Positions 25,559 to 34,461 of a stretch of 64,000 bases of DNA are shown piece after piece. The DNA comes from Vibrio nitrifigilis. GTDB taxonomy: Bacteria > Pseudomonadota > Gammaproteobacteria > Enterobacterales > Vibrionaceae. Positions within the stretch are counted from its first letter, which is position 1, and each line of letters starts with the position of its first letter. The DNA lies in contig NZ_JADPMR010000003.1 of assembly GCF_015686695.1 (NCBI RefSeq), positions 372,001-436,000 of the forward strand, in the 5' to 3' direction. A program made the translations under genes and the position numbers. Below the pieces are notes generated by a model. The model did no database searches. It was not told where the DNA came from and was given only the letters and a program-made list of their open reading frames with translations.

Positions 25559-25966
25559 ATGTTTAAACGTTTTCTAACCCCAGTGATACTTACTTTAAGT
25601 TTGCTCGCACCTTTCTGTGCCTCTGCTGAGCAAGAACAACCACCCAAACTTGCATACTTTACGCTCGAACCCGATCTCACCACTAACTTTTACACCAAAG
25701 GTAAAAAACTCGGTTATATCCAAGTACGCATTGATATCATGGTCGCTAATGAGGCTGATCTTCCTATTGTAGAAAAACATCAGCCCCTAATCCGTGATGC
25801 AGTGGTTGAATTATTAGGAGAGCAAAGTGCAGACACGATCAAGTCACTCTCGGGGCGAGAAGATTTACGTAAGACTCTGGTAGAAAAACTAAATAACATC
25901 TTACTACCAGAGACCGGGCGCCGTATCATCGCCGACTTACTTTTTACCAAATATATGTATCAATAA
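25559..25966 (+). CDS. FliL-like flagellar basal-body-associated protein
   Basis: A 135-residue protein with an N-terminal signal peptide (about residues 1-23, ending C-A-S-A-E) instead of the usual membrane anchor, then the FliL-type stomatin-like domain (Y-F-T-L-E-P-D-L-T-T-N-F ... G-Y-I-Q-V-R-I-D). FliL proteins surround the stator of the flagellar motor. This one lies outside any flagellar operon, next to ubiC, so it is a paralogue; a periplasmic role is inferred from the signal peptide. Confidence 0.8.
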   Translation: MFKRFLTPVILTLSLLAPFCASAEQEQPPKLAYFTLEPDLTTNFYTKGKKLGYIQVRIDIMVANEADLPIVEKHQPLIRDAVVELLGEQSADTIKSLSGREDLRKTLVEKLNNILLPETGRRIIADLLFTKYMYQ

Positions 25967-25988
25967 AACAGCAACAGAACGGCTTAAT

Positions 25989-26822
25989 CTATTTGGCTTG
26001 ATGACGCCAAGCGTCACTCAAGCCAAGTAATCCACCAGCAAGTAATCCAGCCAAGTGTGCTGTATTTGCGATAGCCATAAAAGGTTGCACATAGCCAAGT
26101 ACTAACCAAATCAGCATAAATATAACAATTGATTTAGGCAGACTCACTCCAAGATGCGGAGCTCGAACACTGATCACCCATATGTAACCAAGCAAAGCAT
26201 AAACCACTCCAGATAATCCCCCGAAGTTTGCACCATCAACCCAATATTGCCCAGCACCTGAGATAACTGCGGATACCACAAATATTTTTGCTACGGTAAC
26301 ACTGCCAAGCTTTTTCTCAATTGAACCACCAAGATCCCACCACCACAGTAAGTTAAAAGCGATGTGCATAACTGAGAAATGCAATAATGCATGAGAGACC
26401 CAGCGCCATAACTGCCATTGCTGAGATTTATAAGCAGGGAAATGCAGTAGAGAAAAAATAGCGCGTCCAAAACCCAATATCTGCAGTAGATAAATCGCTA
26501 TACACGCAACCATGATTATTAAGGTGACAGGCCCTGCTCGATCTTTGATCATCGAGATCAAGCTTGGAGATTGATATTTAAAGGGCGGTGATTGATCATG
26601 ACCGATCTCCCAGGATGCCGCTTGATACTTTGGATCATCAGGATGAGTGATAAATAGATTTAGTTCATCAACCACAGCCGAATATTGTGAATCATCAGAT
26701 AACCACAATGAAAACTGCCCATCTCCTTCAGACATCATCTGAATATCAATCTGCTGCTTCGCCATATAATCAATAAAAGCTTGAGCAACACGAGGATTGT
26801 TTAGAGTGACCAGTTTTATCAT
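25989..26822 (-). CDS. glpG: Rhomboid intramembrane serine protease GlpG
   Basis: A 277-residue rhomboid protease. The cytoplasmic N-domain (residues ~1-75) is followed by six membrane segments. The catalytic serine is in G-G-L-S-G-V-V-Y (near residue 200) and the histidine in N-T-A-H-L-A-G (near 254); H-x-x-x-N of helix 2 is present in H-I-A-F-N-L-L-W. It follows glpE by 3 bp, matching the glpE-glpG order of E. coli, although glpR is absent. Confidence 0.95.
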   Translation of the reverse strand: MIKLVTLNNPRVAQAFIDYMAKQQIDIQMMSEGDGQFSLWLSDDSQYSAVVDELNLFITHPDDPKYQAASWEIGHDQSPPFKYQSPSLISMIKDRAGPVTLIIMVACIAIYLLQILGFGRAIFSLLHFPAYKSQQWQLWRWVSHALLHFSVMHIAFNLLWWWDLGGSIEKKLGSVTVAKIFVVSAVISGAGQYWVDGANFGGLSGVVYALLGYIWVISVRAPHLGVSLPKSIVIFMLIWLVLGYVQPFMAIANTAHLAGLLAGGLLGLSDAWRHQAK

Positions 26823-26825
26823 AAA

Positions 26826-27149
26826 TTATTCGCCTTTTATTACGGGTAAGCCTGCTCGATGCCAAGCTTCAAAACCACCATCAACACTATATACCTGTTC
26901 AAAACCTTGGTTTATTAAATATTGAGCAGCTCCCTGACTACTATTGCCATGATAACAAATGACAAGAACCGGATGATCAAATTCAATCTCATTCATAAAT
27001 TCCACAATCGTATCATTCGTTAAATGAAAAGATTGATCGGCATGAGCCACATGAAAAGACTGCGGATCACGGATATCAACTAAAGCCGCCCCTTTTTCTT
27101 CCATCATCTTATGAGCATTAAATACATCGATATGTTGAAATTGGTCCAT
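26826..27149 (-). CDS. glpE: Thiosulfate sulfurtransferase GlpE (single-domain rhodanese)
   Basis: A 107-residue single-domain rhodanese transferring sulfane sulfur to cyanide or thiol acceptors such as thioredoxin. The active-site loop is V-I-C-Y-H-G-N-S-S, with the catalytic Cys near residue 65. Length equals E. coli GlpE (108). First gene of glpE-glpG; its promoter must lie in the DnaA-box-rich spacer upstream. Confidence 0.94.
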   Translation of the reverse strand: MDQFQHIDVFNAHKMMEEKGAALVDIRDPQSFHVAHADQSFHLTNDTIVEFMNEIEFDHPVLVICYHGNSSQGAAQYLINQGFEQVYSVDGGFEAWHRAGLPVIKGE

Positions 27150-27233
27150 TTGAAAAGCCTTGTAATCTTGGGTTGTTATATTGACTGCATTGTAACCTAT
27201 CCAATGGCTAACAAGTACACGTACTCAATAAGG

Positions 27234-27584
27234 TTATCCACTTATGCTACTTTAGGATCATTTTGTGGATAAAACTGTGGATAGCGTTGATAAAGTGTTT
27301 TTTTGATCTTTGATCCACAACATCTAGTAATGATCCTTATTTAGCTGTGTGTAAAAGAAAACATATCCCCATTCGGAAAATCGCTTTCAGCCCTTTATTT
27401 ACCCTGTTTGATGACAACTCATAAATAAATTTGTCACAGAGTTATCCACAGATTTAAATCCCCTACTGATCACTATTTTTCGATCCAATTTACCAATATT
27501 GAGATCAGTCATGCACATATCGATCGGCAATAAAAAAGGCTGAGATCGTTAAATCTCAGCCTTCACATTCTATAAAGTGGATAA
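27234..27584. promoter_or_regulatory. Cluster of DnaA-box-like 9-mers and GATC sites between rpoH and glpE
   Basis: Six 9-mers match TTATCCACA exactly or with one mismatch: 27234-27242 (TTATCCACT), 27264-27272 (perfect, minus), 27276-27284 (one mismatch, minus), 27311-27319 (TGATCCACA), 27442-27450 (perfect, plus) and 27576-27584 (one mismatch, minus). Nine GATC tetramers fall between 27256 and 27547, where about one is expected by chance. The spacer lies downstream of the rpoH stop and upstream of glpE. It is not oriC, since no dnaA, mioC or mnmG is near. DnaA titration, reactivation or glpE control are all possible. Confidence 0.7.
27532..27563 (-). terminator. rpoH terminator
   Basis: On the minus strand an 11-bp stem (AAGGCTGAGAT with its complement, 27563-27536) is followed by a run of T. 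It lies 23 bp after the rpoH stop and inside the DnaA-box cluster. Confidence 0.85.
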
Positions 27585-27585
27585 C

Positions 27586-28440
27586 TTAAATATCACCCAC
27601 TGCTTCTTTAAGCTTTTTCATCGCATTCTTTTCAAGCTGACGAATTCGTTCAGCGGAAACACCATAATGATCGGCAAGTTCTTGCAATGTCGCTTTTTGG
27701 TCATCAAGCCATCTTGAACGAACGATGTGTTGACTACGTTCATCCAACGTTGCTAATGCTGCGGTTAAACGTTGATTAGTGTGTTCTTCCCAGTTTTGGG
27801 CCTCAACGTTGTCTGCCAAGTCAGAGTCTTTGTCTTCAAGATACAGCACTGGCGCTGTGTAAGACGAATTTTCATCGTCGTCTGCTGACATTTCAAACGT
27901 CGCATCTTGCGCAGCTAGGCGAGATTCCATCTCACGTACTTCTGAAGGCTCGACACCTAATTCTCTTGCAACAGTCTCAACTTCACCATTGTTGAACCAA
28001 CCTAAACGTTTTTTCGATTTACGTAGGTTAAAGAACAATTTACGTTGTGCTTTAGTCGTTGCAATTTTTACGATACGCCAGTTACGAAGCACGTATTCGT
28101 GAATTTCGGCTTTGATCCAGTGGACGGCAAACGACACGAGTCGAACACCTACTTCCGGATTAAAACGTTTTACCGCTTTCATCAGGCCGATGTTACCTTC
28201 CTGAACCAAATCTGCCATAGGCAAACCATAACCAGAGTAACCTCGAGCCACATGAACAACGAATCGAAGATGAGAAAGGATTAGTCCTTTCGCTGCTTCA
28301 ATGTCACCTTTGTAGTGTAACCGCTCTGCGAGTGAGCGCTCTTCGTCAGCTGTTAGCATCGGATAGCTATTCACTGAACGAATATAGCTGTCTAGGCTAT
28401 CTTGCGTTACTAGAGCCATTGGATACGCTTGGTTAGTCAT
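27586..28440 (-). CDS. rpoH: Heat-shock sigma factor RpoH (sigma-32)
   Basis: A 284-residue sigma-70 family factor, the same length as E. coli sigma-32, directing RNA polymerase to heat-shock promoters. The RpoH box Q-R-K-L-F-F-N-L-R between regions 2 and 3 is intact. Region 2 (D-L-V-Q-E-G-N-I-G-L-M-K-A) and the region 4 helix-turn-helix (T-L-Q-E-L-A-D-H-Y-G-V-S-A-E-R-I-R-Q) are clear. It is downstream of ftsX on the same strand with 151 bp between. Confidence 0.97.
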   Translation of the reverse strand: MTNQAYPMALVTQDSLDSYIRSVNSYPMLTADEERSLAERLHYKGDIEAAKGLILSHLRFVVHVARGYSGYGLPMADLVQEGNIGLMKAVKRFNPEVGVRLVSFAVHWIKAEIHEYVLRNWRIVKIATTKAQRKLFFNLRKSKKRLGWFNNGEVETVARELGVEPSEVREMESRLAAQDATFEMSADDDENSSYTAPVLYLEDKDSDLADNVEAQNWEEHTNQRLTAALATLDERSQHIVRSRWLDDQKATLQELADHYGVSAERIRQLEKNAMKKLKEAVGDI

Positions 28441-28591
28441 TCAATTCCTCATCAATTTCTGATCTGGAGCCACTTTAACTCAACTATGCTGAACCTAAAA
28501 TGAATAGAGTTCAAGCACTAGAAGTTATTATGCATAAACAATTATAATAAACAAGTCAACACTTGTTAACATATTGTCCGTATTTTCTATT

Positions 28592-29560
28592 CTAAATGGG
28601 GTCTATTTCTTTGAGATGACGGTTCGCGGATACTCGAGCAGCCACACATCCAATAAAGGTTCCCATCATCAATAATAATAACGATTCATCCCAACCTAAT
28701 CCCAATAGTTGGAAATGACTGTCGTATAACCCTGCTAATTTTTCTACTGCGTTATTCAGCAATAAAGTAATTATAGCCGTCATTACCCACGCGATGATCG
28801 CCCCTAAAATACCGAACCACATACCAGAATATACATAAGGCCTTAGTATGTAGCTGTCGGTTGCTCCAATCAGCTTCATGGTTTGTATTTCTTCTTTATT
28901 CGACTGCACATTAAAGCGCAGCGTATTCCCTACAATGAGAAATACAGAAGCAAGCATCAGAATAGATAGACTGACCACTAAAATACTGGCTAGGTTGCGA
29001 ATGGCATCAAGACGAGATAGCCAATCCTCGTCAAGCCTCACATCTGTTACACTGGCGTTTTTTTGTATATCCAGGGCAATCGACTTGATTTGCTGTTTTT
29101 GAGTGACTTTGGGATTCACAATCAACACAGCTGGCAGAGCAGAAGAATCCAGCAAACTAATCGCTTGCTCGAATCCAGCATTCGCACTCAGGTCTTCAAT
29201 CCCTTGTTGTGGCGAAATATATTCCACTTTATCGACATCATCCCTTCGCTCAATTTCATCTTTGATGACCATAATTTTTGCTTCGGGCGTGCCTTCTTCA
29301 AGGTACACACTAATTTGCGAAGAACTGGCTACGCTAGCAGCAACAGATGAGATATTTTTACTAATCAGATAAAAACAACTTGGTAAAGTGAGCGCCATAG
29401 AGATAACCGCAAGCGTAAGGATATTCCCCATCGGACGTTGCCAAAGCTTATTAAATGCCGCTTTAGCCTGTTTTATCTGAACAGTAAAATAGCCATCCGT
29501 TTTCATTCGCTTACCAGGATTAGACTTAGGCTCTTTACGCTTTAATCTTTTATTGGCCAT
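28592..29560 (-). CDS. ftsX: Cell division protein FtsX
   Basis: A 322-residue membrane subunit of the FtsEX complex, which couples ATP hydrolysis to activation of septal murein hydrolases through EnvC. One membrane helix (residues ~45-65), a periplasmic domain (~75-185), then three helices in the FtsX/permease domain. A basic N-terminal tail precedes the first helix. Overlaps the 3' end of ftsE by 11 bp. Confidence 0.95.
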   Translation of the reverse strand: MANKRLKRKEPKSNPGKRMKTDGYFTVQIKQAKAAFNKLWQRPMGNILTLAVISMALTLPSCFYLISKNISSVAASVASSSQISVYLEEGTPEAKIMVIKDEIERRDDVDKVEYISPQQGIEDLSANAGFEQAISLLDSSALPAVLIVNPKVTQKQQIKSIALDIQKNASVTDVRLDEDWLSRLDAIRNLASILVVSLSILMLASVFLIVGNTLRFNVQSNKEEIQTMKLIGATDSYILRPYVYSGMWFGILGAIIAWVMTAIITLLLNNAVEKLAGLYDSHFQLLGLGWDESLLLLMMGTFIGCVAARVSANRHLKEIDPI

Positions 29561-30224
29561 AATCTTGGACCTCGCTCAAAAAACCTTGGTTCAGTTCTAA
29601 GTGACGATATTGAGGACGAGAATTCACTAAGTTAATATCGTGAGTCGCCAATAAAATGGTGACTCCAGCTCGATTAAATTCTTCAAATAATCGTAGAATT
29701 CGGTTCGACAGTTCTGGATCAAGGTTTCCGGTAGGCTCATCTGCAAGCAATAGAGTCGGACGATTAACCACAGCCCGAGCAATACCAACTCGTTGCTGTT
29801 CCCCACCTGATAACTGTGTCGGGAAACAGCGTGCTTTATCAAGCAATCCCGTTTTATCTAGCGCTGCAGAAACACGCCGTTTGATTTCCGCTTCACTCGC
29901 AGATTCAATTCTCATTGGCAAAGCCACGTTCTCAAACACCGTACGATCCATCAGCAGGCGGTGATCTTGAAATACAATACCAATATTACGACGTAAAAAA
30001 GGAATATCACGATTAGGAATCCGTGTTATATCGTGATCATTAAAACTGATTTTTCCGTCCGTTGGCCTTTCAATCGCACAGATTAATTTCAACAGGGTAC
30101 TTTTCCCTGCACCTGAATGCCCACCTAGAAACGCCATTTCACCCCGGCGTAGATGGAAATCTACCTTCTGCAGTGCCTGACGTCCGCCTCGATAGGCTTT
30201 ACTTACTTGTTGAAATTTAATCAC
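29550..30224 (-). CDS. ftsE: Cell division ATP-binding protein FtsE
   Basis: A 224-residue ABC ATPase partner of FtsX. Walker A G-H-S-G-A-G-K-S-T, signature L-S-G-G-E-Q-Q-R, Walker B L-L-L-A-D-E-P-T-G and the switch A-T-H-D are all intact. Located 59 bp after ftsY and overlapping ftsX, as in the ftsY-ftsE-ftsX operon of E. coli. Confidence 0.96.
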   Translation of the reverse strand: MIKFQQVSKAYRGGRQALQKVDFHLRRGEMAFLGGHSGAGKSTLLKLICAIERPTDGKISFNDHDITRIPNRDIPFLRRNIGIVFQDHRLLMDRTVFENVALPMRIESASEAEIKRRVSAALDKTGLLDKARCFPTQLSGGEQQRVGIARAVVNRPTLLLADEPTGNLDPELSNRILRLFEEFNRAGVTILLATHDINLVNSRPQYRHLELNQGFLSEVQDYGQ

Positions 30225-30283
30225 GCATTATTCCTCTTGAACCTACCTTAGGAATACCTTCATTAAGTATTTAATTTTTAATG

Positions 30284-31468
30284 TTATTCATCGCGGCTAA
30301 ACAGCGCATCGATAAATTCTTGAGTTTCGAATGGACGAAGATCATCGATTCCTTCACCCACACCAATATAACGAATTGGAATTTGGAACTGATCTGCTAG
30401 GGCAAAAATAACACCACCTTTTGCAGTACCATCTAGTTTAGTTAGAGTAATCCCGGTTAAAGGTGCTGCTTCGGTAAATAACTTCGCTTGGCTAATCGCA
30501 TTTTGGCCAGTTCCCGCATCAAGCGTTAACATGATTTCGTGAGGTGCTGAATCATCGATTTTTTTCATCACACGAACAATTTTACGCAACTCTTCCATTA
30601 AGTTGCCTTTATTTTGCAGACGACCAGCGGTGTCGGCAATGACCACGTCATAATGGCGCGCTTTAGCCGCTTCAATCGCATCATAAATCACTGAAGCGCT
30701 ATCAGCCCCTGTGTGCTGCGCAATAACAGGCACATCATTACGTTCACCCCAAACCTGAAGCTGTTCGACAGCGGCGGCACGGAATGTATCCCCAGCGGCT
30801 AACATCACTTTCTTGCCATCCGCTTGAAATTGTTTCGCCAATTTACCAATGGTTGTTGTTTTACCTACCCCATTAACACCAACCATAAGAATGACGTAAG
30901 GTGTTTTTTCTGTGTCGATAACTAAAGGTTGTTCAACGGTAGAAAGGATGTCAGCCATCTCTTCCTTTAACAATCCATATAATGCTTCGCCATCTTTTAA
31001 TTCTTGGCGCGATGCTTTTTCTGTCAGACTATCGATAATTTTCATTGTGGTATCCATGCCCACATCAGCAATCAATAGCTGTTCTTCTAACTCTTCAAAT
31101 AAGTCATCATCGATTTTTTTACCCTTAAACAGGCCAAAAAAGCCAGCACCAATATTGGCTTTAGTACGACTTAAACTACGTTTTAAACGAGCAAAAAAGC
31201 TTTCCGTCGGTTTCTCTTGTTCCTGAATACGTGCTGCTTTAGGTTCTTCAACCACTTCATGTTCAGGCTCTTCAATTACTTCTGCTTCTGCTTCTGCTTC
31301 TGCTTCTGCTTCTGCTTCTGCAACAAGAGTATCTTCAGACTCAGATGGCTCATCAACGACCGGTTGATCTTGTTCGTCTTTTTCTACTTCGGTTGTTTGT
31401 GTCTGGCCAGACTCTTCATCGCCAAAGCCGAGCCACGACAGTAAGCCACGCTTCTTTTTTTCTGTCAT
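30284..31468 (-). CDS. ftsY: Signal recognition particle receptor FtsY
   Basis: A 394-residue SRP receptor GTPase. An acidic A domain (residues ~15-95) carries seven tandem Ala-Glu pairs, followed by the N helical bundle and the G domain with G-V-N-G-V-G-K-T-T-T, D-T-A-G-R and T-K-L-D-G-T-A-K-G-G. It docks SRP-ribosome complexes at the membrane for cotranslational insertion. First gene of ftsY-ftsE-ftsX and divergent from rsmD. Confidence 0.97.
   Translation of the reverse strand: MTEKKKRGLLSWLGFGDEESGQTQTTEVEKDEQDQPVVDEPSESEDTLVAEAEAEAEAEAEAEVIEEPEHEVVEEPKAARIQEQEKPTESFFARLKRSLSRTKANIGAGFFGLFKGKKIDDDLFEELEEQLLIADVGMDTTMKIIDSLTEKASRQELKDGEALYGLLKEEMADILSTVEQPLVIDTEKTPYVILMVGVNGVGKTTTIGKLAKQFQADGKKVMLAAGDTFRAAAVEQLQVWGERNDVPVIAQHTGADSASVIYDAIEAAKARHYDVVIADTAGRLQNKGNLMEELRKIVRVMKKIDDSAPHEIMLTLDAGTGQNAISQAKLFTEAAPLTGITLTKLDGTAKGGVIFALADQFQIPIRYIGVGEGIDDLRPFETQEFIDALFSRDE
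31280..31321. repeat. Hexanucleotide tandem repeat (TTCTGC)7 inside ftsY
   Basis: Seven perfect TTCTGC units encode Ala-Glu repeats in the acidic A domain on the minus strand. The unit is a multiple of three, so changes in copy number keep the frame and only alter the length of the linker. Confidence 0.95.
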
Positions 31469-31675
31469 CAGGGAATATCCTAGATTTGCTTAACTAACTA
31501 TGACTCTTTTCTTGGAGAATTATCCCTCTAAAGAAAAGAAAAAATGACAAAGCAGTGAAAACTTTTGCTCTCACTTGATACACTTTGCCATACTTTTTTC
31601 ATTCAACTGTCCATTTCCAGCCATAATCGCTGGCAGGATGGCTATAGTAACACTTAATGAGCGGTCAAAAAATCT

Positions 31676-32275
31676 ATGGCAAGACGTCCTAAGCAAAAAC
31701 CATCTGCTGCCCAATCACCAACAGGTCACGTACGCATAATCAGTGGGTTGTGGAGAGGAAGAAAACTCCCTGTCCATGATGCTCAAGGATTAAGGCCAAC
31801 GACCGATCGAGTCAAGGAAACTCTATTTAATTGGCTAGCGCAAGATATTGCAGGGTCAAACTGTCTTGATCTTTTTGCAGGTTCAGGCGGTTTAAGCTTC
31901 GAAGCTGCATCTCGTCAAGCTAACCACGTCTCTATGTTGGAATTAAACCCTAAAGCGTATCAGCAGTTGAGTCAAAACATCACCGCTTTAAAGACAACAA
32001 ATATTGAAGTTCATCAAACAGATACTTTGCAATACTTGGCGAAAAAAGGCACGCCCCATGATGTAGTCTTTATTGACCCCCCTTTTCGCAAAGGCTTACT
32101 TGAGGAAACGATTCAGTTGTTAGAAAACAATGGGTGGTTAGCCAATTACGCTATGATTTATATTGAATGTGAACGTGAGTTAGCCTTACCTGAGCTACCT
32201 GAACACTGGGAACTTTACCGAGAAAAATCAGCAGGTCAGGTGAGTTATCGTTTATACGAAAGGAATGTAGGATGA
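31676..32275 (+). CDS. rsmD: 16S rRNA (guanine966-N2)-methyltransferase RsmD
   Basis: A 199-residue SAM-dependent enzyme. Motif I L-D-L-F-A-G-S-G-G-L-S-F-E-A and the catalytic N6/N2-amine methylase motif F-I-D-P-P-F (near residue 132) are present; a basic N-terminus binds rRNA. Overlaps the next small gene by 4 bp (ATGA), so they are translationally coupled. Confidence 0.95.
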   Translation: MARRPKQKPSAAQSPTGHVRIISGLWRGRKLPVHDAQGLRPTTDRVKETLFNWLAQDIAGSNCLDLFAGSGGLSFEAASRQANHVSMLELNPKAYQQLSQNITALKTTNIEVHQTDTLQYLAKKGTPHDVVFIDPPFRKGLLEETIQLLENNGWLANYAMIYIECERELALPELPEHWELYREKSAGQVSYRLYERNVG

Positions 32276-32538
32276 AAGCTCTCATTTGGATCGCTAAAAC
32301 AGCCATTGCACTTGTTTGGTTAGTGCTCATTCTTAATATAGTGATGCCTTTCCCCGGGAAAGCGGCTTGGGCGCTATACATCATGACTGTGTTTTTGTTT
32401 ATGATGCATGGTCTTCAAGCATTGATTTTTATTGGGGCGTTCGGTGACAAAATTTCCATGAGTCGCTGGGAAAAGTGGTCAATACTCATATTTGGTATTT
32501 TTGCCCTACTGGATATTCGGCGAAAGCACATGTCTTAA
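32272..32538 (+). CDS. DUF1145 (YhhL-like) membrane protein
   Basis: An 88-residue protein with two hydrophobic helices (about residues 8-28 and 35-60) and a basic C-terminus. The position directly downstream of rsmD and the size match E. coli yhhL (DUF1145). No function is established. Confidence 0.8.
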   Translation: MKALIWIAKTAIALVWLVLILNIVMPFPGKAAWALYIMTVFLFMMHGLQALIFIGAFGDKISMSRWEKWSILIFGIFALLDIRRKHMS

Positions 32539-32547
32539 TATCGCTAT

Positions 32548-32591
32548 CCCAAAATAAATAAAGCCCGGTACCGGGCTTTATTTATTTTGGG
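32548..32591. terminator. 44-bp perfect-palindrome bidirectional terminator
   Basis: The 22-base halves are exact reverse complements with no spacer. Outer CGCTAT (32542-32547) and ATAGCG (32595-32600) extend the pairing past a 3-base bulge. The GC core AAGCCCGG is flanked by A- and T-rich arms, so it works both ways between the convergent DUF1145 and MarC-family genes. Confidence 0.9.
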
Positions 32592-32600
32592 TATATAGCG

Positions 32601-33191
32601 TTACTGAAGGTCCATATAACTTTTCACACCATCGAGTAGCATCTGAGTTGAAATCATGACTAAGAGCAACCCCATAAGCCTTTCTACAGCCTTCAACCCT
32701 CGCTCACCAAGTAACTTGTGAAAGAACCCATAAAACATAAGGATACCAGATGTGCCAAGCCACGCTAACAACACAGAAATAGACAGCTCAAACATATGGT
32801 TAGAGTACTGAGTTGAAAGCAGTAATAAAGAAGCGATAACCGATGGCCCAGCGATCATAGGAATAGCCATAGGTACGATGAATGGCTCTTCGCCAGCGGC
32901 TAACCCAGTAATACTCCCAGCGCTCGGAAAGATCATTTTAATCGCAATAATAAATAAGATGACCCCACCCGATATACTTAGGGTTTCAGGTTGAACATGC
33001 AAGAAGCCTAGAATTGATTTTCCCGCATACAAGAACAGCAACAAAATCACCAATGCTGCACTTAGCTCACGAATTAGGATAATACGACGTCGTTTTTTGT
33101 CGAAATGCTTAAGAATAGACAGGACAACGGGTAAATTCCCGAGAGGATCCATGATCAAAAATAGCATGGTCGCTGCTGATAGAATTTCCAT
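32601..33191 (-). CDS. MarC/YhgN-family membrane protein
   Basis: A 196-residue protein with six hydrophobic segments and the family motif D-P-L-G-N-L-P-V (residues ~15-22) repeated in inverted form as P-M-A-I-P-M-I-A-G-P. MarC was once tied to multiple antibiotic resistance, but that link was later withdrawn; the transported substrate is unknown. Closest in length and motif to E. coli YhgN. Confidence 0.85.
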   Translation of the reverse strand: MEILSAATMLFLIMDPLGNLPVVLSILKHFDKKRRRIILIRELSAALVILLLFLYAGKSILGFLHVQPETLSISGGVILFIIAIKMIFPSAGSITGLAAGEEPFIVPMAIPMIAGPSVIASLLLLSTQYSNHMFELSISVLLAWLGTSGILMFYGFFHKLLGERGLKAVERLMGLLLVMISTQMLLDGVKSYMDLQ

Positions 33192-33315
33192 AACACCTCA
33201 ATAAAACGAATAATTGGGCGCAGTATAGCAACAGAGTCTAAATATTTCGATCACAATGAGGGCAAGTTATGCCCAAGTAACAGCATAAATACTGGGCAAA
33301 AATTAAAAGTATAAA

Positions 33316-33552
33316 TCAGTCATGCTGGCAGATCTGAGCGCGGTTTAGATGCCACTTCCCGTCTTCAACAATCACTTTATCGTGCTGCTGTAGAAAACTT
33401 AATAGTGTATCTGTATTCAGGTTCTCACATTTACAAGTATTGAAGTGGACATTATCGCCAAATTGCTGCGCAATCCATGTTCTAAGCTCACTTTCCGTAG
33501 AAGGGTTTACTTCAAGATGGTTTAGCACTTTATGTGCATGGACGTTAGCCAT
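33316..33552 (-). CDS. YecH-like DUF2492 metal-binding small protein
   Basis: A 78-residue protein with V-H-A-H-K-V at the start, F-N-T-C-K-C in the middle and Q-I-C-Q-H at the end; the His/Cys pattern suggests metal binding, as in E. coli YecH. Single gene with a GGAG-type ribosome-binding site. Function unknown. Confidence 0.8.
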   Translation of the reverse strand: MANVHAHKVLNHLEVNPSTESELRTWIAQQFGDNVHFNTCKCENLNTDTLLSFLQQHDKVIVEDGKWHLNRAQICQHD

Positions 33553-33624
33553 GTTTAAAGCTCCTTAAGAGATAATAGGACTCTTCAAGGTACTCCGAAT
33601 ATGACAACATTAACTTGATGTAAC

Positions 33625-34260
33625 TCAGTTATAAATCAAAACAGCTTCGACAATTAAGCACTGCGCGAGCAAATAAGTACCAGAAACCAAATATTCACCA
33701 CACTTTATTGGTTGGCGGTTTTCATGGATGGCTAAAATTACCCAAGACACCATAAAAAGTAACGCCCCCAGAAAGCCACAAAGTGCCGATGGCGTGCTTA
33801 GTCTTAACCAAGACTGGCCAGCTGCCCAAGCCATCTGAATCAAAACTCCTCCCATGATCATTACCGGGAAAATGAGCTTATCAAGCTGAGGGAGAAGAAG
33901 AAAAAACGCAACAATACCAGTAGCGATTAATAAAGCGGGCATCCACCAAACAATAGATCCCGATAACTGCATCCAAAAAGCGACACTAACAAGTATCTGT
34001 GCCGCTAAAAAAGAGATAAAACTGATTCGAGAATACTGCTTAAAGTAATGAAGTACATCCGCCACCATAGAAACAAGTAAACTCGCAAGAATCCATTTCC
34101 CAGGAGCAAAACTTGCTGGAGTTTCACTGAGTAATAAAACAAACAGTAAACCCAGACTGACTAAGCGGAACACAAGAGACTGCTGCAAGTCCTTGTTTTT
34201 ATATGAATAAATGCTGATATATCCAGATAGTGCGACCGAAATCCAGCTCCACATGCTCAT
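33625..34260 (-). CDS. YhhN-family lysoplasmalogenase-like membrane protein
   Basis: A 211-residue polytopic protein (about eight short helices) with the family's S-M-V-A-D-V-L and C-terminal Y-L-V-S-G-T-Y-L-L-A-Q motifs, which hold the proposed acidic catalytic residue. Eukaryotic and some bacterial members hydrolyse the vinyl-ether bond of lysoplasmalogens. Vibrios are not known to make plasmalogens, so the natural substrate is uncertain. Confidence 0.75.
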   Translation of the reverse strand: MSMWSWISVALSGYISIYSYKNKDLQQSLVFRLVSLGLLFVLLLSETPASFAPGKWILASLLVSMVADVLHYFKQYSRISFISFLAAQILVSVAFWMQLSGSIVWWMPALLIATGIVAFFLLLPQLDKLIFPVMIMGGVLIQMAWAAGQSWLRLSTPSALCGFLGALLFMVSWVILAIHENRQPIKCGEYLVSGTYLLAQCLIVEAVLIYN

Positions 34261-34461
34261 AACGCCTCTTTATACTAATGTCGCCAGTGTAGAGATGAGA
34301 AAAGATAAGTCCAGTAAAGAAGAAAAAAACTTCGATCTAGATATATAACTGAAATGATTACAATTTAACCCAAGCTCACCTAAAGAAAGAAAAATAGATA
34401 AAAATACCATTTCAATGAGAATTGACATCATAACCGTTATAAATACAATAATAATAGCCAA

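Noticed and set aside
27234..27584. DnaA-box cluster as the replication origin
   Set aside because: No dnaA, mioC, mnmG or parAB genes nearby, and gene context is rpoH-glpE. The Vibrio chromosome I origin lies elsewhere.
34270..34461. 63-codon hydrophobic minus-strand ORF downstream of the Fur box
   Set aside because: Low-complexity AT-rich sequence, Ile/Leu/Ser-rich, no ribosome-binding site. Probably a chance frame, though it is kept in mind as a possible Fur target.
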